28,065 bases of DNA from an uncultured Bacillus sp. (GTDB lineage: Bacteria > Bacillota > Bacilli > Bacillales > DSM-1321): assembly GCA_934215995.1 (NCBI GenBank), contig CAKQBC010000004.1, positions 1-28,065 of the forward strand. The letters are read 5' to 3'. Shown one piece after another: positions 11,605-19,458 of the stretch. A model generated the notes under the pieces. The model saw nothing but the letters and a program-made list of their open reading frames with translations, was not told the DNA's origin and made no database searches. A program made the translations under genes and the position numbers. Every line of letters begins with the position of its first letter. The first letter of the stretch is position 1.

Positions 11605-13320
11605 TCAATATCCCTCCATCTCATGAAGCCCTTTTCCTGGCGCAATCATAGGGTATACATTCTCACGCGGCTCGACGCGCATATCAATCAGCATCGGTTC
11701 CGTGCTTTCAAATACATCCTTCAGGACGGCTTCGGCTTCCTCTGCAGTGGCCGCCATCCTACCGGCAATTCCGTATGCTTCCGCCAATTTGACGAAGGAT
11801 GGCTGGCTTGGCAGCAGGCTGCTGGAATAACGTTCCTTATAGAACAGCTCCTGCCACTGGCGAACCATGCCGAGTGAGTAATTATTCAGGATGATGATTT
11901 TGATCGGCAGCTTCATTTCGGCAATAACGCCAAGCTCCTGCGAAGTCATCTGAAAGCCTCCGTCGCCGACTAACGCAATAACCGTCTTTTCTGGTTCCGC
12001 CAACTGCGCCCCTATCGCTGCAGGTACACAGAATCCCATCGTGCCGAGCCCTCCTGAAGTAACCCATGCATTCGGCTTATTGAAGGTGTAATACTGGGCT
12101 GCCCACATTTGGTGCTGCCCTACATCCGTAACGACGATTGCATCTCCGCCTGTATATTTGTGCAGAAGCTCGATAACTTTCTGGGGCTTCAGCGTTTCCT
12201 TGCTGTCTCTGTCATATTTCAAAGGGTACGTTTGCTTCCAGTCATGGATGGTCTTAACCCACTCCGAACAATCAGGCTTTTTCCCCTTTTGTTCAATCAG
12301 CTTAACCAGCGTTTCTCTGGCATCGCCGACAACAGGTATTGCCGTCGGGACATTTTTGCCGATTTCAGCGGGATCGATATCAATGTGGGCGACTGTCGCA
12401 TTCGGTGCGAAAGTCTTTAAATTCCCGGTGACCCTGTCATCAAATCGGGCCCCGATGCTAATCAGAAGGTCGCATTCATACAGTCCCATATTGGCCGCAT
12501 ATTCCCCATGCATCCCTGCCATTCCGACAAACAACGGATGGTCTGCCGGGAAGCCTCCCAGCCCGAGCAGGGTATGGATGACAGGAATGCTCTGTTGTTC
12601 TGCATACTCCCTGAGCTGTTCCGAAGCTTTTGCGTGCAACACGCCCGCTCCAGCCAATATGACCGGCTTCCTCGCTGAACTGACCGCCTCGACGAGCTTC
12701 CGGATCTGCAGATAATTCGGCTTCGTCTTTGGCTGATAACCCGGAAGATCGATTTCCGGATCTTCGGACACTTCTGCAGTAAGGACTGCAACGTCTTTAG
12801 GAAAATCGATCAGGACCGGTCCCGGCCTTCCTGTCGATGCAATATGGAATGCTTCTTTAATGATCCTCGGAATATCCTCGGCCTTTCGCACCTGGTAATT
12901 GTGCTTGGTGATGGGAGTCGTAATTCCAAGTACGTCAGCTTCCTGAAATGCATCACTCCCGATTACCGCTGTAGAAACCTGGCCCGTAATGACTACAATC
13001 GGCAATGAGTCGATCATCGCATCCGCAAGGCCAGTAACGATATTGGTCGCACCCGGTCCGGATGTCGCTATGACCACGCCAGGCTTGCCTGTGATCCTGG
13101 CATATCCCTCAGCCGCATGGATTGCACCTTGTTCATGCCTAGTTAAAATATGGGTTACACCAGCATCATAAAGTTCATCATAGATTGGCAATACTGCTCC
13201 GCCCGGATATCCGAAAATCAACTCTACCTGTTGTTTTTTCAAAGCATTCAGCAAATACTCGGCACCCGTTTTCTTGGTTGCAGCCTTTTTTTCTACTGGC
13301 ATTGCGGTTTCTTGAGCCAT
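11605..13320 (-). CDS. ilvB: Acetolactate synthase, large catalytic subunit
   Basis: A 571-residue thiamine-diphosphate enzyme condensing pyruvate with pyruvate or 2-oxobutyrate, the first shared step of Val, Leu and Ile synthesis. [14 protein letters not shown] and the catalytic glutamate in [15 protein letters not shown] (E63) are intact. The ThDP-binding motif runs from [18 protein letters not shown] to the NN pair about 30 residues later. Length is typical. The ATG at 13320 follows GGGAGGTAGGTTAG. It is the first structural gene after the T-box leader. Confidence 0.98.
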   Translation of the reverse strand: MAQETAMPVEKKAATKKTGAEYLLNALKKQQVELIFGYPGGAVLPIYDELYDAGVTHILTRHEQGAIHAAEGYARITGKPGVVIATSGPGATNIVTGLADAMIDSLPIVVITGQVSTAVIGSDAFQEADVLGITTPITKHNYQVRKAEDIPRIIKEAFHIASTGRPGPVLIDFPKDVAVLTAEVSEDPEIDLPGYQPKTKPNYLQIRKLVEAVSSARKPVILAGAGVLHAKASEQLREYAEQQSIPVIHTLLGLGGFPADHPLFVGMAGMHGEYAANMGLYECDLLISIGARFDDRVTGNLKTFAPNATVAHIDIDPAEIGKNVPTAIPVVGDARETLVKLIEQKGKKPDCSEWVKTIHDWKQTYPLKYDRDSKETLKPQKVIELLHKYTGGDAIVVTDVGQHQMWAAQYYTFNKPNAWVTSGGLGTMGFCVPAAIGAQLAEPEKTVIALVGDGGFQMTSQELGVIAEMKLPIKIIILNNYSLGMVRQWQELFYKERYSSSLLPSQPSFVKLAEAYGIAGRMAATAEEAEAVLKDVFESTEPMLIDMRVEPRENVYPMIAPGKGLHEMEGY

Positions 13321-13374
13321 CTAACCTACCTCCCAAAATTTCTCTCGTATATTCCCAAAAACCTAAACAATATA

Positions 13375-13430
13375 AAAAGCCTCTTCACCCATATATGCCT
13401 TTAAAAAAGGCTAAGGGGTGAAGAGGCTTT
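13375..13430 (-). terminator. Leader (T-box) terminator before ilvB
   Basis: On the minus strand AAAGCCTCTTCACCCC pairs with GGGTGAAGAGGCTTT across a loop that contains a second small A/T-rich stem, followed by a short T run. It immediately follows the T-box motif, as expected for a T-box attenuator. Confidence 0.9.
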
Positions 13431-13686
13431 AAGACCATTCCACGGTACCACCCTTATTCGCACTGAACGTGCGCACTAGTTTCGTTTAGTTAACGAGTGC
13501 TGGTAACACCCGTTCAGCCCTAATCCTTTTCATCGTTTCAGGCCGACGCTCCGAGGTGAGTTCACTTTATGCCGTTCCTGCCGGATTCCACCATCCCCGG
13601 CTCTCTGAAAGGTCGGTGCATAAAGCTAATTGTCCTCATCAACACTTTTATTTTTTAAATTGTTTGAATTTTTTAATTTATTATTT
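13375..13686 (-). ncRNA. T-box riboswitch leader of the ilv-leu operon, Leu-specific
   Basis: The transcribed leader reads the charging state of tRNA. The conserved T-box AGGGTGGTACCGTG is at 13441-13454 (minus strand); its TGGT presents U to pair with an A at tRNA position 73, which fits tRNA-Leu. Stem I shows the AGAGAG element and then GTGAA-CTC-ACC, in which CTC at 13558-13560 is the specifier, a leucine codon. When uncharged tRNA-Leu binds, the antiterminator should form in place of the terminator at 13375-13430. This is the expected arrangement for Bacillaceae ilv-leu operons. The 5' end is inferred from the promoter. Confidence 0.95.
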
Positions 13687-13692
13687 GAGCCT

Positions 13693-13721
13693 ATGTTACG
13701 CCCATTTTGCCTGCCAGTCAA
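13693..13721 (-). promoter_or_regulatory. ilv-leu operon promoter (SigA type)
   Basis: On the minus strand TTGACT (13716-13721), a 17-base spacer and TAACAT (13693-13698). Transcription would start near 13686, giving a T-box leader of about 365 nt before ilvB. Confidence 0.85.
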
Positions 13722-13733
13722 TATCTTTTTAAG

Positions 13734-13748
13734 AATAATTTGACAATT
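13734..13748 (-). promoter_or_regulatory. CodY-like operator upstream of the ilv-leu promoter
   Basis: AATTGTCAAATTATT on the minus strand matches the CodY consensus AATTTTCWGAAAATT at 11 of 15 positions and begins 12 bases upstream of the -35. CodY control of ilv-leu is established in B. subtilis; this particular site is inferred from sequence only. Confidence 0.5.
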
Positions 13749-13953
13749 TAGATTATTCTATTTTTTTGTATCCGTTTACATTGCTTATATATATAGTTTT
13801 TCCGGTTCTAAAAATTTTTAAAATTAATATTGCCGACACTCGCTTTCTCTTCTCTTAAAAGACTCCGGCGGGAGCTTCCGCCTTTAGCGTTTCCTTCATC
13901 TTGCAAGAGCCCTTTCATTTGCTTCCGGTCTCCCAAAGAGATTTGTACAATGG

Positions 13954-13982
13954 TTTACAATGGCTGCCGCAACTTATATAAA
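13954..13982 (+). promoter_or_regulatory. Probable promoter of the YeiH-family gene
   Basis: TTTACA (13954-13959), a 17-base spacer and TATAAA (13977-13982), each one mismatch from the SigA consensus. It gives a 5' leader of about 150 nt before the ATG at 14140. I see no known riboswitch in that leader. Confidence 0.65.
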
Positions 13983-14139
13983 AACAAACAGCATAACTTT
14001 GAATATCTCCCAGGTTACTGTCGCATCGGTGATCTCAGATTTTGGGATTTAATTTCCATTTCAATTTCACAATTTGAAAATGATCAATAGAAACAGCCTT
14101 TTTGGGCAATTTTAATAAAAACGAAAGAAGGAATTATAT

Positions 14140-15141
14140 ATGAACGATAAAAATAACGTCATGAATTACGCCGGCGGAATCTTTCTTACCTTTCTGATCG
14201 CTTTGGCGGGCTACCTTGCGGCAAAACTGCCCGGCATCCATATGATCGGGCAAATGGGATGCGCAATCCTGATTGCCGTGGTCATTCGGCATTTCCTTGG
14301 ATATCCGAAGCAATTCGGAAAGGGGATTCAATTTTCCTCCAAAAAATTGCTGAGGCTTGCCATCATACTATATGGACTGAAATTGAATATTAACATATTG
14401 TTCGAGGAAGGTCCTGCCCTTCTGGCAAAGGATGTCGTTGTGATCGCATTCTCTATTTTCGCAATGGTATACTTCGCAAAGAAATTCAAAGCCAATAAAA
14501 ATATGTCCCTTCTTTTGGGCATCGGGACAGGGGTTTGCGGAGCTGCCGCGATTGCCGCCGTGGCCCCGATTGTAGAATCAGACGAGGAAGAAACTGCTAT
14601 CAGCGTCGGTATCATTGCATTAGTCGGTACAATTTTTGCGATCGGCTACACATTGCTAAGAAACGTCCTGCCAATCGACGCCCTCAATTACGGAGCATGG
14701 AGCGGGCTTAGCCTGCACGAACTTGCCCACGTTGCATTAGCCGCTTCCCCGGCAGGTGAAGATGCATTGGCAATGGCGTTGCTTGCTAAATTGGGCCGTG
14801 TGTTTTTCCTCGTTCCATTGTGCTTCATTCTCATTTGGTATTTCAATCGCAAGAAAACACAGGGCAGCGGCAGCAAAAAGAAAATCGACTTCCCTTATTT
14901 TCTTATCGGATTTGTCGTTATGTCTTTGATCGGCAGTTATGTACTGAATGTGTATATTCCGGTTTCCGAGGGAGTGCTTGACGGCATCGCCTTATTTACT
15001 ACATGGTGCCTGACGATGGCCATGGTCGGCCTTGGATTGCATATCGACCTGAATTCAGTGCGAAAAAAAGCACTTCTTCCATTGATGGGGATGATATTGG
15101 TTTCGGTCCTGCTGTCCGTGTTATCATACGTGATCCTATAG
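14140..15141 (+). CDS. YeiH-family (UPF0324) integral membrane protein, putative sulfate exporter
   Basis: A 333-residue polytopic membrane protein, mostly hydrophobic, with about 9-10 membrane helices by eye. The sequence matches the YeiH / conserved hypothetical 698 family, often labelled a putative sulfate or sulfonate export protein. Conserved stretches include GTGVCGAAAIAAVAPIV and GAWSGLSLHELAHVALAA. Transport substrate is not established from sequence. The ATG at 14140 follows AGAAGGAA at 6 bases. It is divergent from the ilv-leu operon and convergent with the cold-shock gene, sharing a terminator at 15256-15280. Many relatives sit beside a LysR-type regulator gene; none is present here. 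Confidence 0.85.
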   Translation: MNDKNNVMNYAGGIFLTFLIALAGYLAAKLPGIHMIGQMGCAILIAVVIRHFLGYPKQFGKGIQFSSKKLLRLAIILYGLKLNINILFEEGPALLAKDVVVIAFSIFAMVYFAKKFKANKNMSLLLGIGTGVCGAAAIAAVAPIVESDEEETAISVGIIALVGTIFAIGYTLLRNVLPIDALNYGAWSGLSLHELAHVALAASPAGEDALAMALLAKLGRVFFLVPLCFILIWYFNRKKTQGSGSKKKIDFPYFLIGFVVMSLIGSYVLNVYIPVSEGVLDGIALFTTWCLTMAMVGLGLHIDLNSVRKKALLPLMGMILVSVLLSVLSYVIL

Positions 15142-15255
15142 CTGGTAAGTAACAGAAAGCTTGCTTTACCTCGGCTGCCAGTATTTCTGCGAACAGCCCA
15201 TTTACTTGTCTTCTCTCACGGCAGTACGGATGGGTCTTATATTGATGCATAAAAA

Positions 15256-15280
15256 AAACAGCCCGCAGAACGGGCTGTTT
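15256..15280. terminator. Bidirectional terminator between the YeiH-family gene and the cold-shock gene
   Basis: ACAGCCCG / CGGGCTGT with a CAGAA loop, flanked by an A run on the left and TTTCTT on the right, so it can act for both convergent genes. Confidence 0.85.
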
Positions 15281-15296
15281 CTTATCTGTTTTAAGA

Positions 15297-15497
15297 TTAA
15301 AGTTTAACTACGTTAGTAGCTTGTGGTCCACGTTGACCTTGTTCTACTTCAAAAGATACGCTTTGACCTTCGTCTAAAGATTTGAAGCCTTCGCCTTGGA
15401 TAGCTGAGAAGTGTACGAATACGTCTTCTCCACCTTCACGCTCGATGAATCCAAAACCTTTGTCTGCATTAAACCATTTTACTTTACCTTGTTCCAT
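15297..15497 (-). CDS. Cold-shock protein, CspB/CspD type RNA chaperone
   Basis: A 66-residue single-domain cold-shock protein that binds single-stranded RNA and DNA. RNP1 KGFGFIE and RNP2 VFVHFSAI are intact, and the protein ends PQATNVVKL as is typical. I start at the ATG at 15497 because GGAGGCAACAAAC precedes it; an in-frame extension to 15551 is not protein-like. It most resembles CspD of B. subtilis, but I would not fix the paralogue by eye. About 300 bases of AT-rich DNA upstream could hold a long cold-shock leader; several weak -35/-10 pairs are possible and I do not choose among them. Confidence 0.95.
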   Translation of the reverse strand: MEQGKVKWFNADKGFGFIEREGGEDVFVHFSAIQGEGFKSLDEGQSVSFEVEQGQRGPQATNVVKL

Positions 15498-15807
15498 GTT
15501 TGTTGCCTCCTCGTGTGATATCCACACAATTGTAATACTATCCTTGCTCAAATCTTTAGACGCGCTACATTTAACTATTCAATCTAAGCCGAACAAAAAT
15601 AATTCTTTTTTAGATTAACAGATAATCTGATGTATTGCAAGAAATGTCTCCTCATTTTATAATTCCTGTCATAAATCGCCGCGCTATAGGCGACGAACAC
15701 TAAGCATACGCCTGGCTTCAGCAGCATTGCAGCTAATGATTGCGCTTACTTTTCTGTCCCGAAAAGGTTTCAATATTCAAAAGCATATGCCAGGAAGGTC
15801 GTGAATA
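15498..15807. other. Intergenic region between the cold-shock gene and the pncA remnant
   Basis: About 310 bases without a gene. The left half (15500-15660, minus strand) must contain the cold-shock promoter and leader. The right half would hold the control region of the decayed pncA; only its ribosome binding site AGGAAGG (15792-15798) is recognisable. Confidence 0.5.
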
Positions 15808-16357
15808 ATTAAACGGGCTTTATTGAATATAGATTACACAGTCGATTTTGTGGCCGAACACGGCGCTTTGACATGCGGCAAAGCCGGGCAGATATTGTAC
15901 AGGCCCTCACAGCCATAACAAAGGATTTCTTAGAAAAGGATGATTTTGTCGTGTTCGCAATCGATCTTCCACAAGCCATGACCTGTATCATCCGGAAACA
16001 TCCCTTTTCCCTCCCCATAATATTCAGGGCACCGACGGCCGCCGCCTGTATGGAAGCCTGGGCAATCTGTACGGGGCACACGCAGGAAAAGAAAACGTAT
16101 ATTGGATGGCTAAAACCCGATATTCAGCATTCTCCGGAACCGACCTGGAAATCAAGCTTAGGGAAAGGAATATAACAGAACTGCATTTAGTAGGGGTGTG
16201 CACGGATATCTGTATTCTGCATACAGCCGTAGATGCTTATAATAAAGGATTTCAGATAAAGGTCCATTCAGGTGCGGTAGCCAGCTTCAACGAAGCCGGG
16301 CATAAATGGGCGCTGAACCATTTTAAACATTCACTTGGCGCTACAATCCTTCCATGA
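15808..16357 (+). pseudogene. pncA: Nicotinamidase (PncA/YueJ) gene broken by frame changes
   Basis: Three frames join to make one isochorismatase-fold amidase that would convert nicotinamide to nicotinate. Frame 1 (from 15808) gives KRALLNIDYTVDFVAEHG and continues through LTCGKAGQ, with the catalytic Asp. Frame 2 (from about 15889) continues DIVQALTAITKDFLEKDDFV, ending near AID. Frame 3 (from about 15975) gives SHDLYHPETSLFPPHNIQGT through to GVCTDIC with the catalytic Cys, and ends at 16357. The first break looks like a one-base loss near 15888; the second fits a short insertion near 15970, and a few residues normally present after SHD are missing. The expected ATG is ATT (15808-15810), although AGGAAGG stands 9 bases before it. 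No stretch would make the whole enzyme. Confidence 0.85.
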
Positions 16358-16538
16358 TGGTCCGCAAGGAATGCTTCATTTTTTTTCACCAACCATCAAA
16401 CAGCCTTCAATATACAAGGCGGCTGCTCTTCCATCCCCATCTTTCATTCCGGATTCACTTCCTTTTCGCTTCAGCATTCCAGCGCTAATTCGCTCACTTT
16501 ATGTCGAATAATACACAATTAGATGTAAAATCTGAAAT

Positions 16539-16555
16539 ATTACAGGAATGTTACA
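16539..16555 (-). promoter_or_regulatory. Candidate WalR binding site (inverted relative to the gene)
   Basis: The minus strand reads TGTAAC-ATTCC-TGTAAT, a perfect fit to the WalR direct repeat TGTWAH-N5-TGTWAH. It lies 45 bases upstream of the proposed -35 of the endopeptidase gene. In B. subtilis WalRK controls the main DL-endopeptidase genes, so the location makes sense, but the repeat points away from the gene. Confidence 0.5.
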
Positions 16556-16600
16556 TAATCTACAAGTTGTTTACATATCGAAATTATAGGCATTTTGTCA

Positions 16601-16630
16601 TTGTTTTTATGTTTTAATAAACACTAGAAT
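16601..16630 (+). promoter_or_regulatory. Possible promoter of the endopeptidase gene
   Basis: TTGTTT (16601-16606), an 18-base spacer and TAGAAT (16625-16630). The -35 is weak, as expected for an activator-dependent promoter. Other pairings in this AT-rich stretch are possible. Confidence 0.4.
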
Positions 16631-16680
16631 AATAAAGAAATAGATTAATTAACTATAACGCATATGAATTGGAGATTATT

Positions 16681-17880
16681 ATGAAGAAAAAATCGTTGAA
16701 AAAGAAGATTGCGGCTACAGTTATCTCTGCTGCATTGCTTTTGCAGGTAACACCTGCCTTCGCAACACCAACTACATATAATGCCACTCAGTATGACAAC
16801 AAGATCCAAACATTAGAGAATAAAATTGAAACTTTAAATACAAAAATACAAAAATACGACAATGAAATCATCGAATCCATCAGCAAAATCGAAAAGCTGA
16901 CAACTCAGGTCGAAGAAAGCAAAGCAAAAGTAGAGACGATCAAAGTTGAAATCAAGGAATTGGAAGAATCCTATAACAGGACATTGGAATTGTCGAAGAA
17001 ACGTTTGGAACAATTGCAAGTCAATGGTTCAATGGAATTCAACTTCCTGGAAATCATTTTGACTTCCAGCAGCATTTCTGACTTTGTCGGAAAAACATCC
17101 GCTGCACTTACTGTAATGGAAAGTGACAAAGAACTGACTGAAACTCTTCTTAAGAAAGATGAAGAGCTGAAAGAGAAAAAAGCTGCTCTGGATGCTGAAC
17201 TTGCTTCTATCCAAGAGAAACAGGCAGAAGCAAAAACAGAGAAAGCAAACCTGGAAAAATCAAAAGGCACAATTCAAACCCAAATCAGGGAAGTTGAATC
17301 TGCAATAGAAAAGGTTGAAGAAGAAAAAGCAGCTGCCGAAGCTGCAGAAAGAGCAAGAATCGCCGCTGAAGAAGAAGCTGCAAGACAACAGGCAGCCAGC
17401 CAAGCTGCTGCTGCTCAGCCTTCTGTTCAAGCAACTCAAACTCAAACAGAATCAGCATCAAGCAACAATTCTTCCAGCGGCCAATCAACAAGCAGCAACA
17501 AACAAGAAACGGTCGTTTCTAAACCGGCATCAGGTTCTGCTGCTGCTGTAATCGCTGAAGCAAAAAAACATCTTGGCACTCCATATGTATGGGGCGGAAC
17601 GACTCCAAGCGGTTTTGACTGTTCCGGTTTCACAAGCTATGTTTTCCGTCAAGTCGGCGTTAGCTTGCCACGTGTATCAAGCGCACAGCAAAATTACGGC
17701 AAGAAAGTGTCATTGAGCAATGTACAGCCAGGAGATCTTGTATTCAAAGGAAGCCCTGCTTACCATGTAGGAATCTACATCGGCAATGGCCAATACATCC
17801 ACTCTCCACGTACAGGCGATGTTGTTAAAATTGCTAAATTCAATCCATCAAAATTCAGCTCTGCTTCAAGAGTGTTGTAA
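16681..17880 (+). CDS. Secreted NlpC/P60 peptidoglycan DL-endopeptidase, CwlO-like
   Basis: A 399-residue exported cell-wall hydrolase. Residues 1-28 are a signal peptide (KKK-rich start, hydrophobic core, AFA cleavage site). Residues 30-235 are a long coiled coil of the PcsB/CwlO type, including a less charged stretch EFNFLEIILTSSSISDFVG that is typical of this family. An Ala/Ser/Gln/Asn-rich linker (about 236-285) leads to a C-terminal NlpC/P60 domain with Cys314 in FDCSG, His362 in AYHVGIYIG and His374 in YIHSP. It should cut the D-Glu to diamino acid bond in stem peptides. In B. subtilis CwlO the coiled coil is the part controlled by FtsEX. The ATG at 16681 follows TTGGAG; a TTG at 16669 is not needed. 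Linker codons are strongly repetitive. Confidence 0.92.
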   Translation: MKKKSLKKKIAATVISAALLLQVTPAFATPTTYNATQYDNKIQTLENKIETLNTKIQKYDNEIIESISKIEKLTTQVEESKAKVETIKVEIKELEESYNRTLELSKKRLEQLQVNGSMEFNFLEIILTSSSISDFVGKTSAALTVMESDKELTETLLKKDEELKEKKAALDAELASIQEKQAEAKTEKANLEKSKGTIQTQIREVESAIEKVEEEKAAAEAAERARIAAEEEAARQQAASQAAAAQPSVQATQTQTESASSNNSSSGQSTSSNKQETVVSKPASGSAAAVIAEAKKHLGTPYVWGGTTPSGFDCSGFTSYVFRQVGVSLPRVSSAQQNYGKKVSLSNVQPGDLVFKGSPAYHVGIYIGNGQYIHSPRTGDVVKIAKFNPSKFSSASRVL

Positions 17881-17884
17881 TAAA

Positions 17885-17915
17885 AAAAGAAAGCTTCTGC
17901 CGGAAGCTTTCTTTT
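17885..17915 (+). terminator. Terminator after the endopeptidase gene
   Basis: AAAAGAAAGCTTC / GAAGCTTTCTTTT with a 5-base loop, followed by more Ts, directly after the stop codon. The A and T runs on both sides would also let it work in reverse. Confidence 0.9.
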
Positions 17916-17956
17916 TTTATTCATTTTCTATAATTGCGTATGCTGAAATGCAATAA

Positions 17957-17981
17957 AACCAGCCTGCTATTCGGGCTGGTT
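17957..17981 (-). terminator. Terminator after the RsbR-like gene
   Basis: On the minus strand AACCAGCCC pairs with GGCTGGTT, followed by TTATT, 8 bases past the stop of the gene at 17989-18810. Confidence 0.8.
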
Positions 17982-17988
17982 CCGGCAT

Positions 17989-18810
17989 TTACATATATTC
18001 CTTCAGGGCTTGCTGAAGCGTTCCTTTTGTGTTGGCCCTCTTTTCGAAGGACATATTCAAAGAAATCATTTTGCGTACGACATCCGGCCTGATTCCTGTC
18101 ACTACAGATTCACAGCCCATCATTACTGTCCCCTCAATCACCTTAAGAAGACGATCGATTACATCTGTTTCCATATCCGCAATCCCCGACAAATCGATGA
18201 TTAGTGTCTGCATCTTCAATCGGGATATCTCTTCAAAAACTTTTTCTTCGATAATATTCGCCCTATAGTAATCAAGCGTGCCGATCAACGGGAGGATACA
18301 CACTTTTGAAGTGATCGGGATAATCGGAACGGATAGGTTGTCCACCAGTTCTTTTTGCGCTTCTATGAGGGCATCTTTATAGCGTGTATAACTTAGGAAA
18401 AATGAATTCAAAAATTGGTCAATCTGGTCATTTATCTCTTTTTCCATCACCATGAAATCATCCATGCTGTTGATTACACTGTACTCTTTATTGAACTCAT
18501 GGATAAACTTCCAGAATGTGCGCCTGATTGCCTGTACCCATTCCAGTTTAAAGGCCAGGGTCAACGAGTGGGTTGCCCACGCAATCCCTTCCTGGTTAGC
18601 GAAGGCAAGCAATTCTTCGCTCCTTTTTTCAATGATGCAAATAATAAGCTTCTGTGCGTTGCTTAAAAGATCAATATTTCCGACAGTTAAAATCTGATTG
18701 ATCTCGCCTCTCACATTTTTAGCTTCAGATAATAGGCTTTCTTCAAAATCATCTTTTTTCCCCACTATGTAGTCGCGCAGCAGGTCTGCATCTTTTATTT
18801 TTGTCTCCAT
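17989..18810 (-). CDS. RsbR-like STAS-domain protein (stressosome-type co-antagonist)
   Basis: A 273-residue cytoplasmic protein with the length and layout of RsbR: an all-helical N-terminal sensory domain (about 1-150) and a C-terminal STAS domain (about 158-270) with VPIIPITSKVCILPLIGTLD and LIIDLSGIADMETDVIDRLL. RsbR proteins build the stressosome that controls the RsbT kinase and, through it, SigB. The Thr equivalent to RsbRA T205 appears to be T215. The position 34 residues before it, where RsbRA has T171, is Tyr181, so one of the two phosphorylation sites seems absent. No rsbS or rsbT lies nearby. The ATG at 18810 follows AAAGGGG, and a SigB-type promoter stands upstream. Confidence 0.85.
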   Translation of the reverse strand: METKIKDADLLRDYIVGKKDDFEESLLSEAKNVRGEINQILTVGNIDLLSNAQKLIICIIEKRSEELLAFANQEGIAWATHSLTLAFKLEWVQAIRRTFWKFIHEFNKEYSVINSMDDFMVMEKEINDQIDQFLNSFFLSYTRYKDALIEAQKELVDNLSVPIIPITSKVCILPLIGTLDYYRANIIEEKVFEEISRLKMQTLIIDLSGIADMETDVIDRLLKVIEGTVMMGCESVVTGIRPDVVRKMISLNMSFEKRANTKGTLQQALKEYM

Positions 18811-18850
18811 TTTTTTTCCCCTTTTATGTATATGACTAAGCTACTCTTAT

Positions 18851-18875
18851 ATACCCAATTGTGTATTCGATAAAC
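18851..18875 (-). promoter_or_regulatory. SigB-type promoter of the RsbR-like gene
   Basis: On the minus strand GTTTAT (18870-18875), a 13-base spacer and GGGTAT (18851-18856), one mismatch in the -35 and a perfect -10 for the SigB consensus GTTTAA-N12-15-GGGTAT. It gives a leader of about 35 nt. Confidence 0.75.
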
Positions 18876-18974
18876 ACAACTTTTATAACTTTTTTTCGAA
18901 CTTTTATATAAATAATATATCACAGGCCTTTCCAAAATTCCCGTTTCCATTTTATTGGACAAATCCCGCTATAC

Positions 18975-19007
18975 AAAAAAGCACCCGTCTTTTCAACGAA
19001 TGCTTTT
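18975..19007 (-). terminator. Terminator after the 69-residue gene
   Basis: On the minus strand AAAGCATTCGT pairs with ACGGGTGCTTT (two G-U pairs) across a 7-base loop, followed by a T run, 12 bases past the stop. Confidence 0.8.
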
Positions 19008-19018
19008 ATATGCAATAT

Positions 19019-19228
19019 TCAACTGATTTCATATGAAGGAATATCGTTGTCCTGAGTGACATAAAGGCCCATAAACGTAATTTTTGAAGGGTCCCCTGCC
19101 GCTAAATTAATATGCCCCGCTTCTTTCAATGGGATAAGGACATTCTTGTTCATTCTTATACGTGTCGGATATACACCGTTCTCATTGAATTCATTTAAAA
19201 TTTCGCTTCTAATTCTGTCAAAAGTCAT
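19019..19228 (-). CDS. Unrecognised small protein (69 residues)
   Basis: I do not recognise this protein. It is soluble, with no signal peptide, membrane segment or cysteine. The N-terminal part (FDRIRSEILNEFNENG) looks helical and the rest (YPTRIRMNKNVLIPLKEAGH and onward) suggests a small alpha/beta fold. Evidence that it is real: the ATG at 19228 follows GGGGGGAAATCACT, there is a good SigA-type promoter at 19367-19395, and a well-formed terminator follows the stop. It is transcribed alone between two stress-related genes, which may or may not say something about its job. Confidence 0.75.
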   Translation of the reverse strand: MTFDRIRSEILNEFNENGVYPTRIRMNKNVLIPLKEAGHINLAAGDPSKITFMGLYVTQDNDIPSYEIS

Positions 19229-19366
19229 AGTGATTTCCCCCCAAGTATATAAAAGGTTCCAAACTTCCCGCGGAACACATTTGTTTTATATCTGGAGATA
19301 CTAGTATCCATAAGTGCCATTCGAATTTATCAATAGTATATTTCAAAAAGAAAACGCCATCAATTC

Positions 19367-19395
19367 AATATAGGATTTGTTTATGAATTTGACAA
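19367..19395 (-). promoter_or_regulatory. Promoter of the 69-residue gene (SigA type)
   Basis: On the minus strand TTGTCA (19390-19395), a 17-base spacer and TATATT (19367-19372). The leader to the ATG at 19228 would be about 130 nt. Confidence 0.65.
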
Positions 19396-19458
19396 AGACA
19401 GAATGTTTTTAGCCCAATAATTCTAACCTTTCCCTTCACTAGCACAAACTTTACACAC

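Larger units (their letters stand above)
16358..16680. other. Control region upstream of the NlpC/P60 endopeptidase gene
   Basis: About 320 AT-rich bases with no gene. It contains a candidate WalR box (16539-16555), a candidate SigA promoter (16601-16630) and the ribosome binding site TTGGAG just before the ATG at 16681. The left part (16358-16500) shows nothing I can name. Confidence 0.55.

Noticed and set aside
13830..14090. Plus-strand ORF of 86 codons before the YeiH-family gene
   Set aside because: No ribosome binding site, no recognisable protein character, and it spans the likely YeiH promoter.
15873..16175. A separate 100-codon protein in the middle frame of the pncA remnant
   Set aside because: Only the first 30 or so residues look like PncA; the rest is the out-of-frame reading of the next PncA segment, so it is not a gene of its own.
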